From Bryobacterales bacterium (GTDB lineage Bacteria > Acidobacteriota > Terriglobia > Bryobacterales > Bryobacteraceae): a DNA stretch of 39,090 nt. The stretch is taken from NCBI GenBank assembly GCA_025463005.1, contig JAOAPR010000201.1, forward strand, positions 1 through 39,090. Direction: 5' to 3'. Shown here piece after piece: positions 13,175 through 21,822 of the stretch. The position numbers were made by a program, and so were the translations under genes. The notes under the pieces were generated by a model. It saw only the letters and a program-made list of their open reading frames with translations. It did no database searches and was not told the origin of the DNA. The first letter of the stretch is position 1. Every line of letters begins with the position of its first letter.

Positions 13175-13594
13175 ATGCCCCGCGGCGGATCGAGAAAGCA
13201 CCCGGCCGACTGCAAGTGCGGCAACTGCCCGAAGCTGGGCAGAAGGAAGAACCAGGCAGAGGCGCTCCCTGAGGCAAACAAAAAGATCGCGACGCAGGTC
13301 CTCGCGCTCGATCAACCACCGGAGCACAAAGCGAAATGCGGACACACCGAGAAATGCGAGTGCCGCTGCCGCTGTGAGATCTGCGCCTGGTGGGAGCTGC
13401 TGCAGTGGAGCTTCGACAGCCGCCTAAAGTTCGACGTTCGAAAATACCTCACCGACAAACGCGATGGCAAAGCCGTACAAACTGTGAACCACGTGCACGA
13501 CAAGCCCATCGACCTGAACGTGAACGTCTCCATCGCCGAAATCGTGCGCAAGGTCCGCCAGCGCAAGCAGGAATATGAGCGCAGCCGCAGTTAG
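13175..13594 (+). CDS. terS: Putative terminase small subunit
   Basis: 139 residues located right before, and overlapping by 20 bp, the terminase large subunit. It begins MPRGGSRKH and has a Cys-rich segment (DCKCGNCPKLG, CGHTEKCECRCRCEIC). Then comes LLQWSFDSRLKFDVRKYLTD-KRDGKAVQTVNHVHD, which matches the C-terminal part of many small-terminase-like proteins. The subunit recognises phage DNA for headful packaging and regulates the ATPase. The Cys-rich insertion is unusual. Family assignment rests on position and the KRDGK segment. Confidence 0.68.
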   Translation: MPRGGSRKHPADCKCGNCPKLGRRKNQAEALPEANKKIATQVLALDQPPEHKAKCGHTEKCECRCRCEICAWWELLQWSFDSRLKFDVRKYLTDKRDGKAVQTVNHVHDKPIDLNVNVSIAEIVRKVRQRKQEYERSRS

Positions 13595-15149
13595 CTTCGG
13601 GGGCACGTTCGCGGACGCGGGGCGCAATCCCTTGGCCGCGGTGCAAGCTGAACTCGCCGATTTCGTCCACGATCCGCTCGGCTTTGTGATGGTTGCCTAT
13701 CCCTGGGGCGAAGGCGAGCTCGCGGGCGAATTGGGACCGCGCGCGCACCAAATCAAGCTGCTGAGCGAGCTGGGCGAGCATCTCCAGAACCCCGCCACCC
13801 GCTTCCGGCCGTTTCGCAAATCGGTGTCATCCGGACACGGCATCGGCAAGACCGCCGAGATCAGCTGGCTCACGCACTGGGGACTCTCGACCTTCGAAGA
13901 CACGAAAGTGATCCTGATGGCCGGTACCGGCGATCAGCTGAAGACTAAAACCCAGCCCGAAGTTGCCAAGTGGTTTCGCCTGGGCGCAAACGCGGAGCTT
14001 TTCGAAGTCAACGTGCAGTCGATCAAGGTTCTCGAGGCCGGCCACGAGACCATGTGGCGCGCGGACTTTACCACCTGGTCGCAGGAGAACCCGCAGGCCT
14101 CGGCTGGCGCCCACAATAAAGGCAAGCGCCTGATCATCATCTACGAAGAAGCCGCCGGCATTCCCGACATCATCTGGAAGACGCAGGTGGGGGCGCTCAC
14201 CGACGCCGACACCGAGATCATCTGGATTGCGATCTCGCAGTGCACCCGCTCCGAGGGCTACTTCTTCGACACCGTATTCGGCGAGCAGAAGCATCGCTGG
14301 AACCCGGAAGTCATCGACAGCCGCGACGTTGAAGGCGTGAACGTCGAAGAAATCAACGAAGAAATCGCGATCTACGGTGAAGATTCCGACCACGTGCGCG
14401 TGCGTTACCGCGGGCTGCATCCGACTGGCGGCAATGGCAAGTTTATCGACCTGAAGCTGGTGCAGGAAGCGCAGCAGCGCGACATCGTGCTCTTCAACGA
14501 CGACCCGATCGTCGCCGGCGTCGATCTTTCCTGGGGCGGCTCGGATGATACCGTGGTGCGCTTCCGCCGCGGCCTTGACGCGCGCTCGATCCCGCCCGTA
14601 AAGATCAAGGGCGAGTTCACCCGCAACCCGACAGTGGTGCGCGAGAAACTTGCCGACGTGTTGCGCTCGAAATATGACGGGCAGCCGGTGGCGATGATGT
14701 TTCTCGACAACTCAGGCGTGGGAGGAAACGCCGGCGCGATCCTGGCAGGCCTAAAGAACCTCGGCCTCGGGGAGCGCGTAATGGGCGTGAACTTCGGCGA
14801 CCAGGCGATCCGCGATCAGTTCTATGTGCTGCGCCGCGATGAGATGTGGGGCGGCATGAAGGACTGGATGCGCGAGGGTGGATGCATCGACAACGATCGA
14901 GACCTAGCGGCCGACCTGCAGAAACCGGTTCTCATTGCCGACACCGCGCAGCGCATAAAGCTCGAACCGAAAGACCTGATGAAGAAACGCTTATCAAAGG
15001 CCGGACAGGATTCGTCTTCGCCCGACGACGGAGACGCACTGGCACTCACCTTCGCCCTGCCTGTGGTTGCGAAGATTCCATTGCGCGTCGATGCCCCGCT
15101 CGTCAGCGCATCCGTGCGCGCCGGCGGCGACGGCGGGTGGATGGGATGA
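13575..15149 (+). CDS. terL: Terminase large subunit (packaging ATPase-nuclease)
   Basis: 524 residues. It has an N-terminal ATPase with Walker A SGHGIGKT (86-93) and Walker B LIIIYEEA (186-193). The C-terminal RNase H-like nuclease has Asp317 (AGVDLSWGG), Asp378 (MMFLDNSGVGG) and the late DDGDALALTF acidic cluster. It drives DNA into the prohead at the portal and cuts headfuls. The length is typical of P22-like or related large terminases. The start ATG lies within the 3' end of the small subunit gene, and its stop overlaps the next ATG. Confidence 0.93.
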   Translation: MSAAAVSFGGTFADAGRNPLAAVQAELADFVHDPLGFVMVAYPWGEGELAGELGPRAHQIKLLSELGEHLQNPATRFRPFRKSVSSGHGIGKTAEISWLTHWGLSTFEDTKVILMAGTGDQLKTKTQPEVAKWFRLGANAELFEVNVQSIKVLEAGHETMWRADFTTWSQENPQASAGAHNKGKRLIIIYEEAAGIPDIIWKTQVGALTDADTEIIWIAISQCTRSEGYFFDTVFGEQKHRWNPEVIDSRDVEGVNVEEINEEIAIYGEDSDHVRVRYRGLHPTGGNGKFIDLKLVQEAQQRDIVLFNDDPIVAGVDLSWGGSDDTVVRFRRGLDARSIPPVKIKGEFTRNPTVVREKLADVLRSKYDGQPVAMMFLDNSGVGGNAGAILAGLKNLGLGERVMGVNFGDQAIRDQFYVLRRDEMWGGMKDWMREGGCIDNDRDLAADLQKPVLIADTAQRIKLEPKDLMKKRLSKAGQDSSSPDDGDALALTFALPVVAKIPLRVDAPLVSASVRAGGDGGWMG

Positions 15150-15301
15150 TGCTCCGCTCGATTCTCGACGTGCCGATGGTGTGCGAACAATGTGGATCCA
15201 CTTGTCGTGCTGGCGATTGCGAACCTGACGCCGATGGTGATGGGAGCTTGGGCTGCCCGGTACCGGATTGCGGCGGAACGATGCGGGAATTCGGGCTATG
15301 A
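15146..15301 (+). CDS. Small Cys-rich protein
   Basis: 51 residues from an ATG overlapping the terminase stop. VCEQCGSTCRAGDCEPDADG and LGCPVPDCGG give seven cysteines, probably a zinc-stabilised fold. A conserved-looking accessory between terminase and portal. Function unknown. Confidence 0.58.
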   Translation: MMLRSILDVPMVCEQCGSTCRAGDCEPDADGDGSLGCPVPDCGGTMREFGL

Positions 15302-15513
15302 CACGCCAGCGGACACTACCGCAGGAGCCGCTCTACCTGGTCACGCTATCGCACTACGATCGGTTGGTCGACAATGTGATCGCCGACGCGCAGCCGGCCG
15401 CGCACCTGTCCTGCGACTGGCTGAGTGACCCGATGGCTTTAGGTCTGATGTTTTTCCCGCTCGCAACTTACGAACGATTGAGGGAGTTAAGAAATGCCAA
15501 TCCAGGTAGCTGA
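15298..15513 (+). CDS. Hypothetical small protein
   Basis: 71 residues beginning at an ATG in an ATGA overlap. EPLYLVTLSHYDRLVDNVIAD then PLATYERLRELRNANPG gives a short alpha/beta protein. It overlaps the next gene by 20 bp. No family recognised. Confidence 0.52.
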   Translation: MTRQRTLPQEPLYLVTLSHYDRLVDNVIADAQPAAHLSCDWLSDPMALGLMFFPLATYERLRELRNANPGS

Positions 15514-15724
15514 GACCAGCAAAGCGAAGCGCGCTCCGAAGACGCTCTCGCATCTTGAGCTGCACCCGAAGATGGGCGGCGGCCACATCATCAAGCACGT
15601 GTACTCCGGCTACGAGCACCAGTCCAAGGAGTACTCCTTCAACAAAGAAGGCAAGGCCGCGGGTGGCGAGCACATCAGTTCGCACCTGGCGAAGCATGCA
15701 GGGCTGCCCGGCGCAGATGAGTAA
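15494..15724 (+). CDS. Conserved small phage protein
   Basis: 76 residues. LSHLELHPKMGGGHIIKHVY, KEYSFNKEG and GGEHISSHLAKHAG show a His-rich, basic protein resembling small conserved proteins near terminase and portal genes in P22-like phages. GGAG precedes the ATG by 10 bp. Role unknown. Confidence 0.62.
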   Translation: MPIQVAETSKAKRAPKTLSHLELHPKMGGGHIIKHVYSGYEHQSKEYSFNKEGKAAGGEHISSHLAKHAGLPGADE

Positions 15725-15875
15725 TCCCGTCCAGGCTGCGGTCCTCGAATTCCCCGCCGATTGCCGCACCCAAACCCTGACGTGCGGCAAGTGCGGGCGC
15801 GAGCTGGCAGTGAGTGTGAAGACCGTCCTCGCCTTCTGCCGCGATTGCTCGGCAGATCTGGGCGTCAAAAAGTAA
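15717..15875 (+). CDS. Small zinc-ribbon protein
   Basis: 52 residues from an ATG overlapping the previous gene. LTCGKCGREL and FCRDCSADLG form a simple C-x2-C...C-x2-C zinc ribbon. It abuts the following membrane peptide (TAA-ATG). Function unknown. Confidence 0.6.
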   Translation: MSNPVQAAVLEFPADCRTQTLTCGKCGRELAVSVKTVLAFCRDCSADLGVKK

Positions 15876-15980
15876 ATGGCCGCTGAATTCCAGGCGGATT
15901 CGTTCTGGTGGGGCTTTGGCGCGGGCGCGGCCGCGTTGGCCACCGTGCTCATCCTGCTGTCGATGTTCGGAGTGATTTAA
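15876..15980 (+). CDS. Single-span membrane peptide
   Basis: 34 residues: MAAEFQADSFWWGFGAGAAA then a hydrophobic stretch ATVLILLSMFGVI, forming one transmembrane helix of about 22 residues. It starts directly after the previous stop and ends 4 bp before the next gene. Too short for standard callers, but the spacing supports it. Possibly a small lysis or membrane-targeting peptide. Confidence 0.55.
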   Translation: MAAEFQADSFWWGFGAGAAALATVLILLSMFGVI

Positions 15981-15984
15981 ACCT

Positions 15985-16194
15985 ATGCCCGCATTCCTCG
16001 AAGCAAAGTTGAAGCAGTCAGCCGAGAAGAAAGGCTTCTCCGGCAAGCGCGCCGACAAATACGCCTACGGTGCGATGAACAACCTCGGGGCGATGCGCGG
16101 CTCGAAAGAAACCGCCAAGGGGAAGCGCATGGAACGGAAGCACAAAGCCCAGGCCCACACTGGTGAGATGAAAAAGTTGAGTGACCTTGCCTAA
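15985..16194 (+). CDS. Conserved small basic phage protein
   Basis: 69 residues. The segment YAYGAMNNLGAMRGSKETAK followed by GKRMERKHK is a recurring phage motif (YGxxNxxGxMxGxKET). It is strongly basic. Its place next to the portal suggests a virion or DNA-associated role, but none is established. It overlaps the following gene by 14 bp. Confidence 0.68.
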   Translation: MPAFLEAKLKQSAEKKGFSGKRADKYAYGAMNNLGAMRGSKETAKGKRMERKHKAQAHTGEMKKLSDLA

Positions 16195-16876
16195 GACCCG
16201 CGAACAAATTAAGCAGGAGCGGCAGCACGCGCTGCCCTATCGCAGCCCGCACCACGAAGATGGCGGCTGGCACGCGACGCCCGGGGCGAAGCAGTATGTC
16301 GACTGGGAGCCGCTGGGCGATCACATCCTGGTGGAATTCGTTGCGGAGGAGATCCCGTTCGAGCATGTGGTGATCCCCGAAGGCGCATCGCTCGTCTCGC
16401 CTGATATGCGCCGCGCCATCGTGCGCAAGGTCAGCACCACCGAGCGCCTGGATGTGCATGAAGCGCTGCGCCGGGTGGAGCTCGTCAAGGTCGGCGACCT
16501 GGTGATCGTAGGCCAGTACAGCGACTGGGAATCGGCAGACGGCCGGCTGGGCTTATTTCAGGAAGGCGACGTTAGGAGCGTAATCGTGGACAGTTTTTTC
16601 CAGCCTCTATTTGACCGCATTCTGGTCGAGCGCATCGCAGACGACGAGCAGAGCGCGGGCGGCATCATCATTCCCGACTCGGCAAGAGAAAAACTCCCCG
16701 AGGGCCGGGTCGTCGCTACGGGCCCAGGTCGGATGAAGGGCGAACGCCTCATGCCGGTCAGCGTCGCCGTGGGCGATCGCGTTTTGTTCGGAAAGTATGC
16801 CGGCACCGAGCTGGTCTTCGAAGGCCGCGAGTACCTGGTCCTGCGCGACGACGAAATTCTCGCGAAGTCTGCCTGA
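16181..16876 (+). CDS. Tandem Cpn10 (GroES-fold) co-chaperonin-like protein
   Basis: 231 residues from GTG 16181. The first GroES-like domain (about 44-137) begins WEPLGDHILVEFV and has a degenerate loop (EEIPFEHVVIPEG). The second (about 140-229) is canonical: FQPLFDRILVERI, a mobile-loop-like DDEQSAGGIIIPD, VVATGPGR, VAVGDRVLFGKYAGTE and YLVLRDDEIL. T4 gp31 shows that phage GroES homologues can cap host GroEL to fold the coat protein. The gene lies directly before the portal, consistent with capsid folding. Two domains in one chain is unusual; a ring might then need three or four chains instead of seven. Confidence 0.85.
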   Translation: MTLPKTREQIKQERQHALPYRSPHHEDGGWHATPGAKQYVDWEPLGDHILVEFVAEEIPFEHVVIPEGASLVSPDMRRAIVRKVSTTERLDVHEALRRVELVKVGDLVIVGQYSDWESADGRLGLFQEGDVRSVIVDSFFQPLFDRILVERIADDEQSAGGIIIPDSAREKLPEGRVVATGPGRMKGERLMPVSVAVGDRVLFGKYAGTELVFEGREYLVLRDDEILAKSA

Positions 16877-16901
16877 TTCAGCACCTATTTTCTAAACCTC
16901 C

Positions 16902-19076
16902 GTGTCCGTCATTCTCACGTCACAATCTAAGAATCGCTCGCGCCGCATCGCTGCGGACGAAGGGCTGATCGAGAAGTCACTCAAGCGCTTCAAGATCACT
17001 GCCGAGGCTGAGACCGAGTGCCGCCGGCAGGGACTTGAGGACCTGAGGTTCTCGATCGGCACCGGGCAATGGGACGAAGCCGTAAAAGCCAACCGCGAGA
17101 TCGAAGGCAAACCCTGCCTGACCATCAACCGCGCGCCCGCCTTCCTCAGGCAATACACCGGCGAAGAGCGCCAGCACCGGCCGGCCATGCTGGTTTCGCC
17201 CGTGGGATCCGGCGCGGACATTGAAGTCGCGAAGATCCATCAGGGTGTATTGCGGCACATTGAAGTGGTGAGCGTCGCCGACGTTACCTACGACAACTCC
17301 TACGACATGATGATGCGCATCGGCTGGAAGCCCTGGCGGGTGCGGAACGATTACGTGTCCGAGATGTCGTTTGACCAGGAGCCGCGCATCGAGGACATCG
17401 AGAACCCGTTCGCGGTGTATCTCTCGCCGGTACGCAACCATCTGGGGCAGGATCCGCTCTGGGCCCACGTGGTCACCGACTACGCCAAAGAAGACTACAT
17501 CGCCGAGTTCGGCAAGACGGACCTGGTGAAGCTCCACTTCCCGACAGAAATGGGGAACGCCGAGCCCGGCTGGGTGTCCAAAGACGGCGCCCGCGTTGCC
17601 GAGTACTGGTGGATCGAGCTCACCCCGAAGATCATTTGCCAGCTCGACGACGGCCGGGTCCTGGTCAAAGACGAGATCGAGAAGGCGGACCGGCAATTCA
17701 TTGTCGGGGAGCGCGAGACCGTCCTGCGCAAAGTGCATTGCGTGAAGCACGACGCCGTGCGCATCCTGAAGCGCTACGAGTACCTGGGCAAATACATCCC
17801 TTTCCCCGAGGTCAACGGCGTCCGCCTGAACGTGAACGGCAAGATCTATCGCGCCGGCATGGTGCGAGACTACCGCGACGCGCAGCGCATTTACGACTTC
17901 ATGGTCACGCGCCAGGTGGAGCAGGTCGATATGGTGTCGAAGGACCCGCTCTGGGTTGCGGATGACAATGCACAGTATGCGGAAGACTACCGGCTGAGTA
18001 ACCGGAAAAACTTCTCGCACCTGTTTTTTAAGGCCTACGACGAGCAGGGCCGCCAGCTCCCCCCGCCGCAGCGCGCCGGCCGCGAAGCCCCGATCGCCGC
18101 CATGACCGAAGTTGTTAAGCAGGCCGACTACGACATGAAGGCGGTGATCGGAATCTACGGTCCGTCTCTCGGAGAAGAATCAGGGAACGCCCAGGAGTCG
18201 GGCTTCGCCATCATGAGCCGCCAGCAGCAGTCCGATACCGGCGCGGTCACCTGGCACGACAACTTGAACCGCGCGATTGCCTGGCAAGGGAGGATCCTGC
18301 TCGATCTGTGGCCGAAGCTGATTCCATCCGCCCGGGTGCAGCGCATCATCAACCCCGACGACTCGGTGAAGCAGGCCGTGGTCTTCAACGGGAAGAACTC
18401 GGATCCCACGCAGGCGCATGAACTGCTGAATGCGCAGCTGGGGCTCAAAAAAGCCTACGACGTCGGCGCCGGCGATTACGACCTGGTGCTCTCGACCGGG
18501 CCGATGTACAAGGCCGCGCGACAAGAGGCATTTAAGGCGATGACCGTGGTGATCAGCGAGAATCCGCAGCTCCTGCCCATGCTCGGCGACATCTGGGCGA
18601 AGAACGCCGACTTTCCCGACGCCGACGTGCTGGCCGCGCGCTTCAAGAAAATGCTTCCTCCGAACCTGCAGGAAGGCGATGCGGACGACGCAGCGGCGAA
18701 ACTGGCGCAGGCCGCATCGCAACTCCAGGCGCTTGGTCAGCAGCACAACCAGCTGGTCGCTGAGCTTAACCGAGCGAGCGACACCATCCGCACCAAGCGC
18801 CTGGAGCTTGAATCGAAGGAGCGCATCGCGCTGCTCGGATTCCAGCACGACCTGGTGATGCAGCAATTGAAGTCGCACGACGAAGCCGCGCAGGCGCACC
18901 TCCAAGAGACGCTCGCGGCCATTACCTCGCGGCTCAATCTGATTCACGAGGGTATGGCAATCGAAGAGGAAGCCGGGCCCGCGATCGATACCCCGGAGCT
19001 GCCGAACGCGGTTGAGCCGCATGTGCAGCCCATCACGCCCGCCGCCCCAACGCCCAGACCACAGCCTATCGCTTGA
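16902..19076 (+). CDS. P22-like portal protein
   Basis: 724 residues from GTG 16902, nearly the size of the P22 portal (about 725). It forms the dodecameric DNA-entry ring. The N-terminal part has LEDLRFSIGTGQWDEAVKAN and later VRDYRDAQRIYDFMVTRQVE, typical of P22-type portals. The C-terminal 200 residues form a long coiled coil (LAQAASQLQALGQQHNQLVA), matching the barrel that extends into the P22 capsid. Its position after the terminase and before the scaffold supports the call. Confidence 0.88.
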   Translation: MSVILTSQSKNRSRRIAADEGLIEKSLKRFKITAEAETECRRQGLEDLRFSIGTGQWDEAVKANREIEGKPCLTINRAPAFLRQYTGEERQHRPAMLVSPVGSGADIEVAKIHQGVLRHIEVVSVADVTYDNSYDMMMRIGWKPWRVRNDYVSEMSFDQEPRIEDIENPFAVYLSPVRNHLGQDPLWAHVVTDYAKEDYIAEFGKTDLVKLHFPTEMGNAEPGWVSKDGARVAEYWWIELTPKIICQLDDGRVLVKDEIEKADRQFIVGERETVLRKVHCVKHDAVRILKRYEYLGKYIPFPEVNGVRLNVNGKIYRAGMVRDYRDAQRIYDFMVTRQVEQVDMVSKDPLWVADDNAQYAEDYRLSNRKNFSHLFFKAYDEQGRQLPPPQRAGREAPIAAMTEVVKQADYDMKAVIGIYGPSLGEESGNAQESGFAIMSRQQQSDTGAVTWHDNLNRAIAWQGRILLDLWPKLIPSARVQRIINPDDSVKQAVVFNGKNSDPTQAHELLNAQLGLKKAYDVGAGDYDLVLSTGPMYKAARQEAFKAMTVVISENPQLLPMLGDIWAKNADFPDADVLAARFKKMLPPNLQEGDADDAAAKLAQAASQLQALGQQHNQLVAELNRASDTIRTKRLELESKERIALLGFQHDLVMQQLKSHDEAAQAHLQETLAAITSRLNLIHEGMAIEEEAGPAIDTPELPNAVEPHVQPITPAAPTPRPQPIA

Positions 19077-19087
19077 GGACAAAACAC

Positions 19088-19459
19088 ATGAAGAAAACTC
19101 TTTTCGCACTCGTACTATTCATGCTGGGCGCGGCGACGTTCCGCTTGTCGTTGAGCGCGCAGGCCCCGCCGGCTGCGAACGGCGCCTACAAATACATCTC
19201 GACCGCGACTACTACGATCGCCAAGCCAACGTCAGGTTATCTGCACACGATCACGATCAATGGCGGCACCGCCGGCGTCGTCACCTTGTACGACATTGCA
19301 GCCGCGGGCTGCACCGGCACGCCGGCATCTGGGAAGTTCGCGACCATCGAGACCATTGGAAGCACCAACCCGGTCACGCTCACTTACGACCTGGCCACCG
19401 TGAACGGGATCTGCGTGGTCACCGCCGCGGCGACCGATCTGACCGTTTCATTTAACTAA
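19088..19459 (+). CDS. Secreted-type beta protein between portal and scaffold
   Basis: 123 residues from ATG 19088 (AGGAC upstream); a TTG at 19073 is in frame but would put charged residues ahead of the signal. Residues 1-25 form a Sec signal peptide (MKKTLFALVLFMLGAAT...SAQ). The mature part (YKYISTATTTIAKPTSGYLH, VTLYDIAAAGCTGTP, TLTYDLATVNGICVVT, TDLTVSF) matches a common small all-beta phage protein found near head genes, a decoration candidate. A signal peptide on such a protein is not expected. Confidence 0.72.
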   Translation: MKKTLFALVLFMLGAATFRLSLSAQAPPAANGAYKYISTATTTIAKPTSGYLHTITINGGTAGVVTLYDIAAAGCTGTPASGKFATIETIGSTNPVTLTYDLATVNGICVVTAAATDLTVSFN

Positions 19460-19526
19460 GTTCGTTTCAATCCACCCCAAACCTCAACCACCCCGAATAC
19501 CGCACACCTCACAAGGAGAAGCAGCG

Positions 19527-20498
19527 ATGCCATCAGGGATTATTTTGTCTTCCGGCTCTCAGGGAGCCACCAAAGAAGCGATCGAGAAAGTTCTAACCGA
19601 CAACGGCTACGAAGCCGAGCAGCCCGCCGCCGCAGAGGGCGCGGCCGAACTCGCGGAACCGAAGCGCGACGATTTCGCTTCGGACGAGGAATTTGAAAAG
19701 GCGCAAGAGGCCCACGAAGCCAAGCTCGAGGAGCAGGACCAGGCCGCAGAAGAAAAAGAAGAAGAGGCCGAGCGCAAGCGCCTTGAAGCCCTGCCGAAAC
19801 CCTCGCGTAAACAGCGCGCCATCGAGAAGGCGACCAAAGAACTGAAAGATGAGCTGCGAAAGACCCAGGAACGGCTGGCCTTGCTCGAAGGCAAAAAGCC
19901 CGGCGAGAAGCCGGCAACGGCGAAGACGGAGCTGAAAGCGCCGAAAGAAGAGGACTTCACAACTCCCGAAGAGTTTGAAGAGGCGATGTTCGACTATCGC
20001 TACAAGCTGCGCCGCGAGAGAGAAACCGCCGAAGAAGCCAAGAAGAGCCTGAATACGCGGCTCGAACAGAATTTCAACGACTACAAGACCGCAGTCGAAA
20101 CGTTCAAAGACGAACACGACGACTGGGATGAAGTGGTCAACCAATCCATTGAACTTCCCGAAGCTGTCTACTACGCCGTCGTCGATCTCGGAAAAGAAGG
20201 GCCTGCAGTGACCTATTACCTGGGGCAGCATCCCGAGTTCCTCGAAGACCTGGCGGAGTTGACGCCTTACCGCGCGGCGTCCGAAATCGGCCGCCTGGCT
20301 GAAAGGCTAAATCCGAAGGCGGCCCGCAAGGCCGCGAAGGACGCGGGAGAAAAACCGAAACCCAAGCCGAGAACGAATATCCCCGAGCCAGTGCGCCCGG
20401 TCTCGACCTCGGCCTCAACTTCCACGCAGACCTCACGCGAAGCCGCCCAGAAGCGCGATTACCGCGCGTTTAAGGCCGCCCAGCGCCGGGGCGCGTAA
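19527..20498 (+). CDS. Scaffolding protein
   Basis: 323 residues, highly charged and helical (Glu/Lys/Ala-rich), with coiled coil at about 45-130 and 155-190. A folded segment (TAVETFKDEHDDWDEVVNQS, AVTYYLGQHPEFLEDLAELT, GRLAERL) resembles the P22-like scaffold family. The C-terminal 40 residues are basic (RDYRAFKAAQRR), as expected for the coat-binding end. It lies between portal and coat, as in P22. AAGGAGA precedes the ATG. Confidence 0.82.
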   Translation: MPSGIILSSGSQGATKEAIEKVLTDNGYEAEQPAAAEGAAELAEPKRDDFASDEEFEKAQEAHEAKLEEQDQAAEEKEEEAERKRLEALPKPSRKQRAIEKATKELKDELRKTQERLALLEGKKPGEKPATAKTELKAPKEEDFTTPEEFEEAMFDYRYKLRRERETAEEAKKSLNTRLEQNFNDYKTAVETFKDEHDDWDEVVNQSIELPEAVYYAVVDLGKEGPAVTYYLGQHPEFLEDLAELTPYRAASEIGRLAERLNPKAARKAAKDAGEKPKPKPRTNIPEPVRPVSTSASTSTQTSREAAQKRDYRAFKAAQRRGA

Positions 20499-20510
20499 TA
20501 GGAGAACACC

Positions 20511-21776
20511 TTGAACATGATCCTCACCAACCAGGAGATCAGCTTCAAGAACCTGATGGTTCTTGAAAACTCGATCTCCTTCACCAAGAAAGTCGTTCGC
20601 CGCTACGACGATAAATTCGGAAAGGCCGGAGCGAAGATCGGCTACATCCTCAACATCCGCAAACCCGCCCGCTCGGTCTCAACCGCGGGGCAAGGCATCC
20701 AGCTGCAGGACTACATCGAGCGCTCCGTGCCTCTGGTGCTCAACAAGCAGTATCAGCAGGCCTGCGCCTTCACCAGCTCAGATCTCGCGCTTTCGCTCGA
20801 CGATTTCACCAACCGCGTCACCAAGCCAAAGATCGTACAGCTGGCGAACGACATCGACTTCGACGGCATGCAGCAATTTGCCAATGTGCCGGCGGAAGTC
20901 GGGACCCCCGGCACCGTGCCGAACACGGCGGACACGTATCTGAACGCGCTGCAGGTCCTGGCCGATGAAGGCTTCCCCGTGGATGAGGAAGAAGGCTTGT
21001 CGGTGCACATCTCGCCGCGCATGCAACGCTCCATTTTTCCGGCACTTCAAGGACTTGTGGCAACCGCATCCGGCGGCGCGCAGTTCGCATTCCTGCGCAA
21101 CCTGGCGAAGGGCGAGGGCGGCGAAGCGGACTACTTCAAAGGACTGGTCGCAAAGGGCCTGGGCTTTGACTGGTTCATGACCCAGAACGCGCCCACCTTC
21201 ACCACCGGCACTCAGGGAGGAACCCCGACGGTGAACGGAGCGGGACAAACCGGCTCGTCCATCGTTACCCAGGCCTGGTCGAACTCGACCCAGGTGCTGA
21301 ACGCGGGCGACATCATCTTCTTTGCCGGCGTCCACCGCATCAACCCGTTGACCCGCCAATCGACCGGCGATCTGCGGCCGTTTGTTGTGACCGCGAACGT
21401 GGTATCGAGCGGCGCGGGCGCGGCCACTATCCCGATTGCCTGCGTCGATGGCGACGGTATCACCCTGGCTGGTCCCTACCAGACGGTCGATATCTCTCCG
21501 GCGAACGCTGCCGCAATCACAGTGCAGGGCGCAAGCGCGGTGCAGTCTGGTCGCGGTCTCGCCTTCCACCCCGAGGCCTTCTGCTTCGGATGCGCTGACC
21601 TCGAGATGTATGAGAACCAGCACATCATGGAGATGGCCGCCGATAAAGAACTCGGTCTCGCCATCCGCATGTGGGCGATGCCGGACATCAACACCGACCG
21701 GCTCCTGATGCGGCTCGACGTACTCGGCGGATGGCTCACCATGTATCCCCAAGGCGCCTGCCGCGTGGCCAGCTAG
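20511..21776 (+). CDS. P22-like major coat protein
   Basis: 421 residues, close to P22 gp5 (430). It has the HK97 fold with an inserted beta domain. The N-terminus ISFKNLMVLENSISFTKKVV, then IGYILNIRKPAR, and the later NAGDIIFFAGVHRINPLTRQ-STGDLRPFVVTA segment are typical of this family. AGGAG lies 6 bp before TTG 20511; an ATG at 20517 would give a form two residues shorter. It immediately follows the scaffold. Confidence 0.88.
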   Translation: MNMILTNQEISFKNLMVLENSISFTKKVVRRYDDKFGKAGAKIGYILNIRKPARSVSTAGQGIQLQDYIERSVPLVLNKQYQQACAFTSSDLALSLDDFTNRVTKPKIVQLANDIDFDGMQQFANVPAEVGTPGTVPNTADTYLNALQVLADEGFPVDEEEGLSVHISPRMQRSIFPALQGLVATASGGAQFAFLRNLAKGEGGEADYFKGLVAKGLGFDWFMTQNAPTFTTGTQGGTPTVNGAGQTGSSIVTQAWSNSTQVLNAGDIIFFAGVHRINPLTRQSTGDLRPFVVTANVVSSGAGAATIPIACVDGDGITLAGPYQTVDISPANAAAITVQGASAVQSGRGLAFHPEAFCFGCADLEMYENQHIMEMAADKELGLAIRMWAMPDINTDRLLMRLDVLGGWLTMYPQGACRVAS

Positions 21777-21822
21777 TTCGAGAGCTTCACCAATTCCCAA
21801 GAGAAAAGAGAAAAAACAAACC

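Noticed and set aside
16977-18020. Long minus-strand frame (347 codons) opposite the portal
   Set aside because: It is antisense to a clear portal gene, is His/Val/Asp-rich as expected from the complement of GC-rich codons, and has no recognisable domain.
18180-19109. Minus-strand frame of 309 codons
   Set aside because: Antisense to the portal C-terminal coiled coil; no ribosome-binding site or domain.
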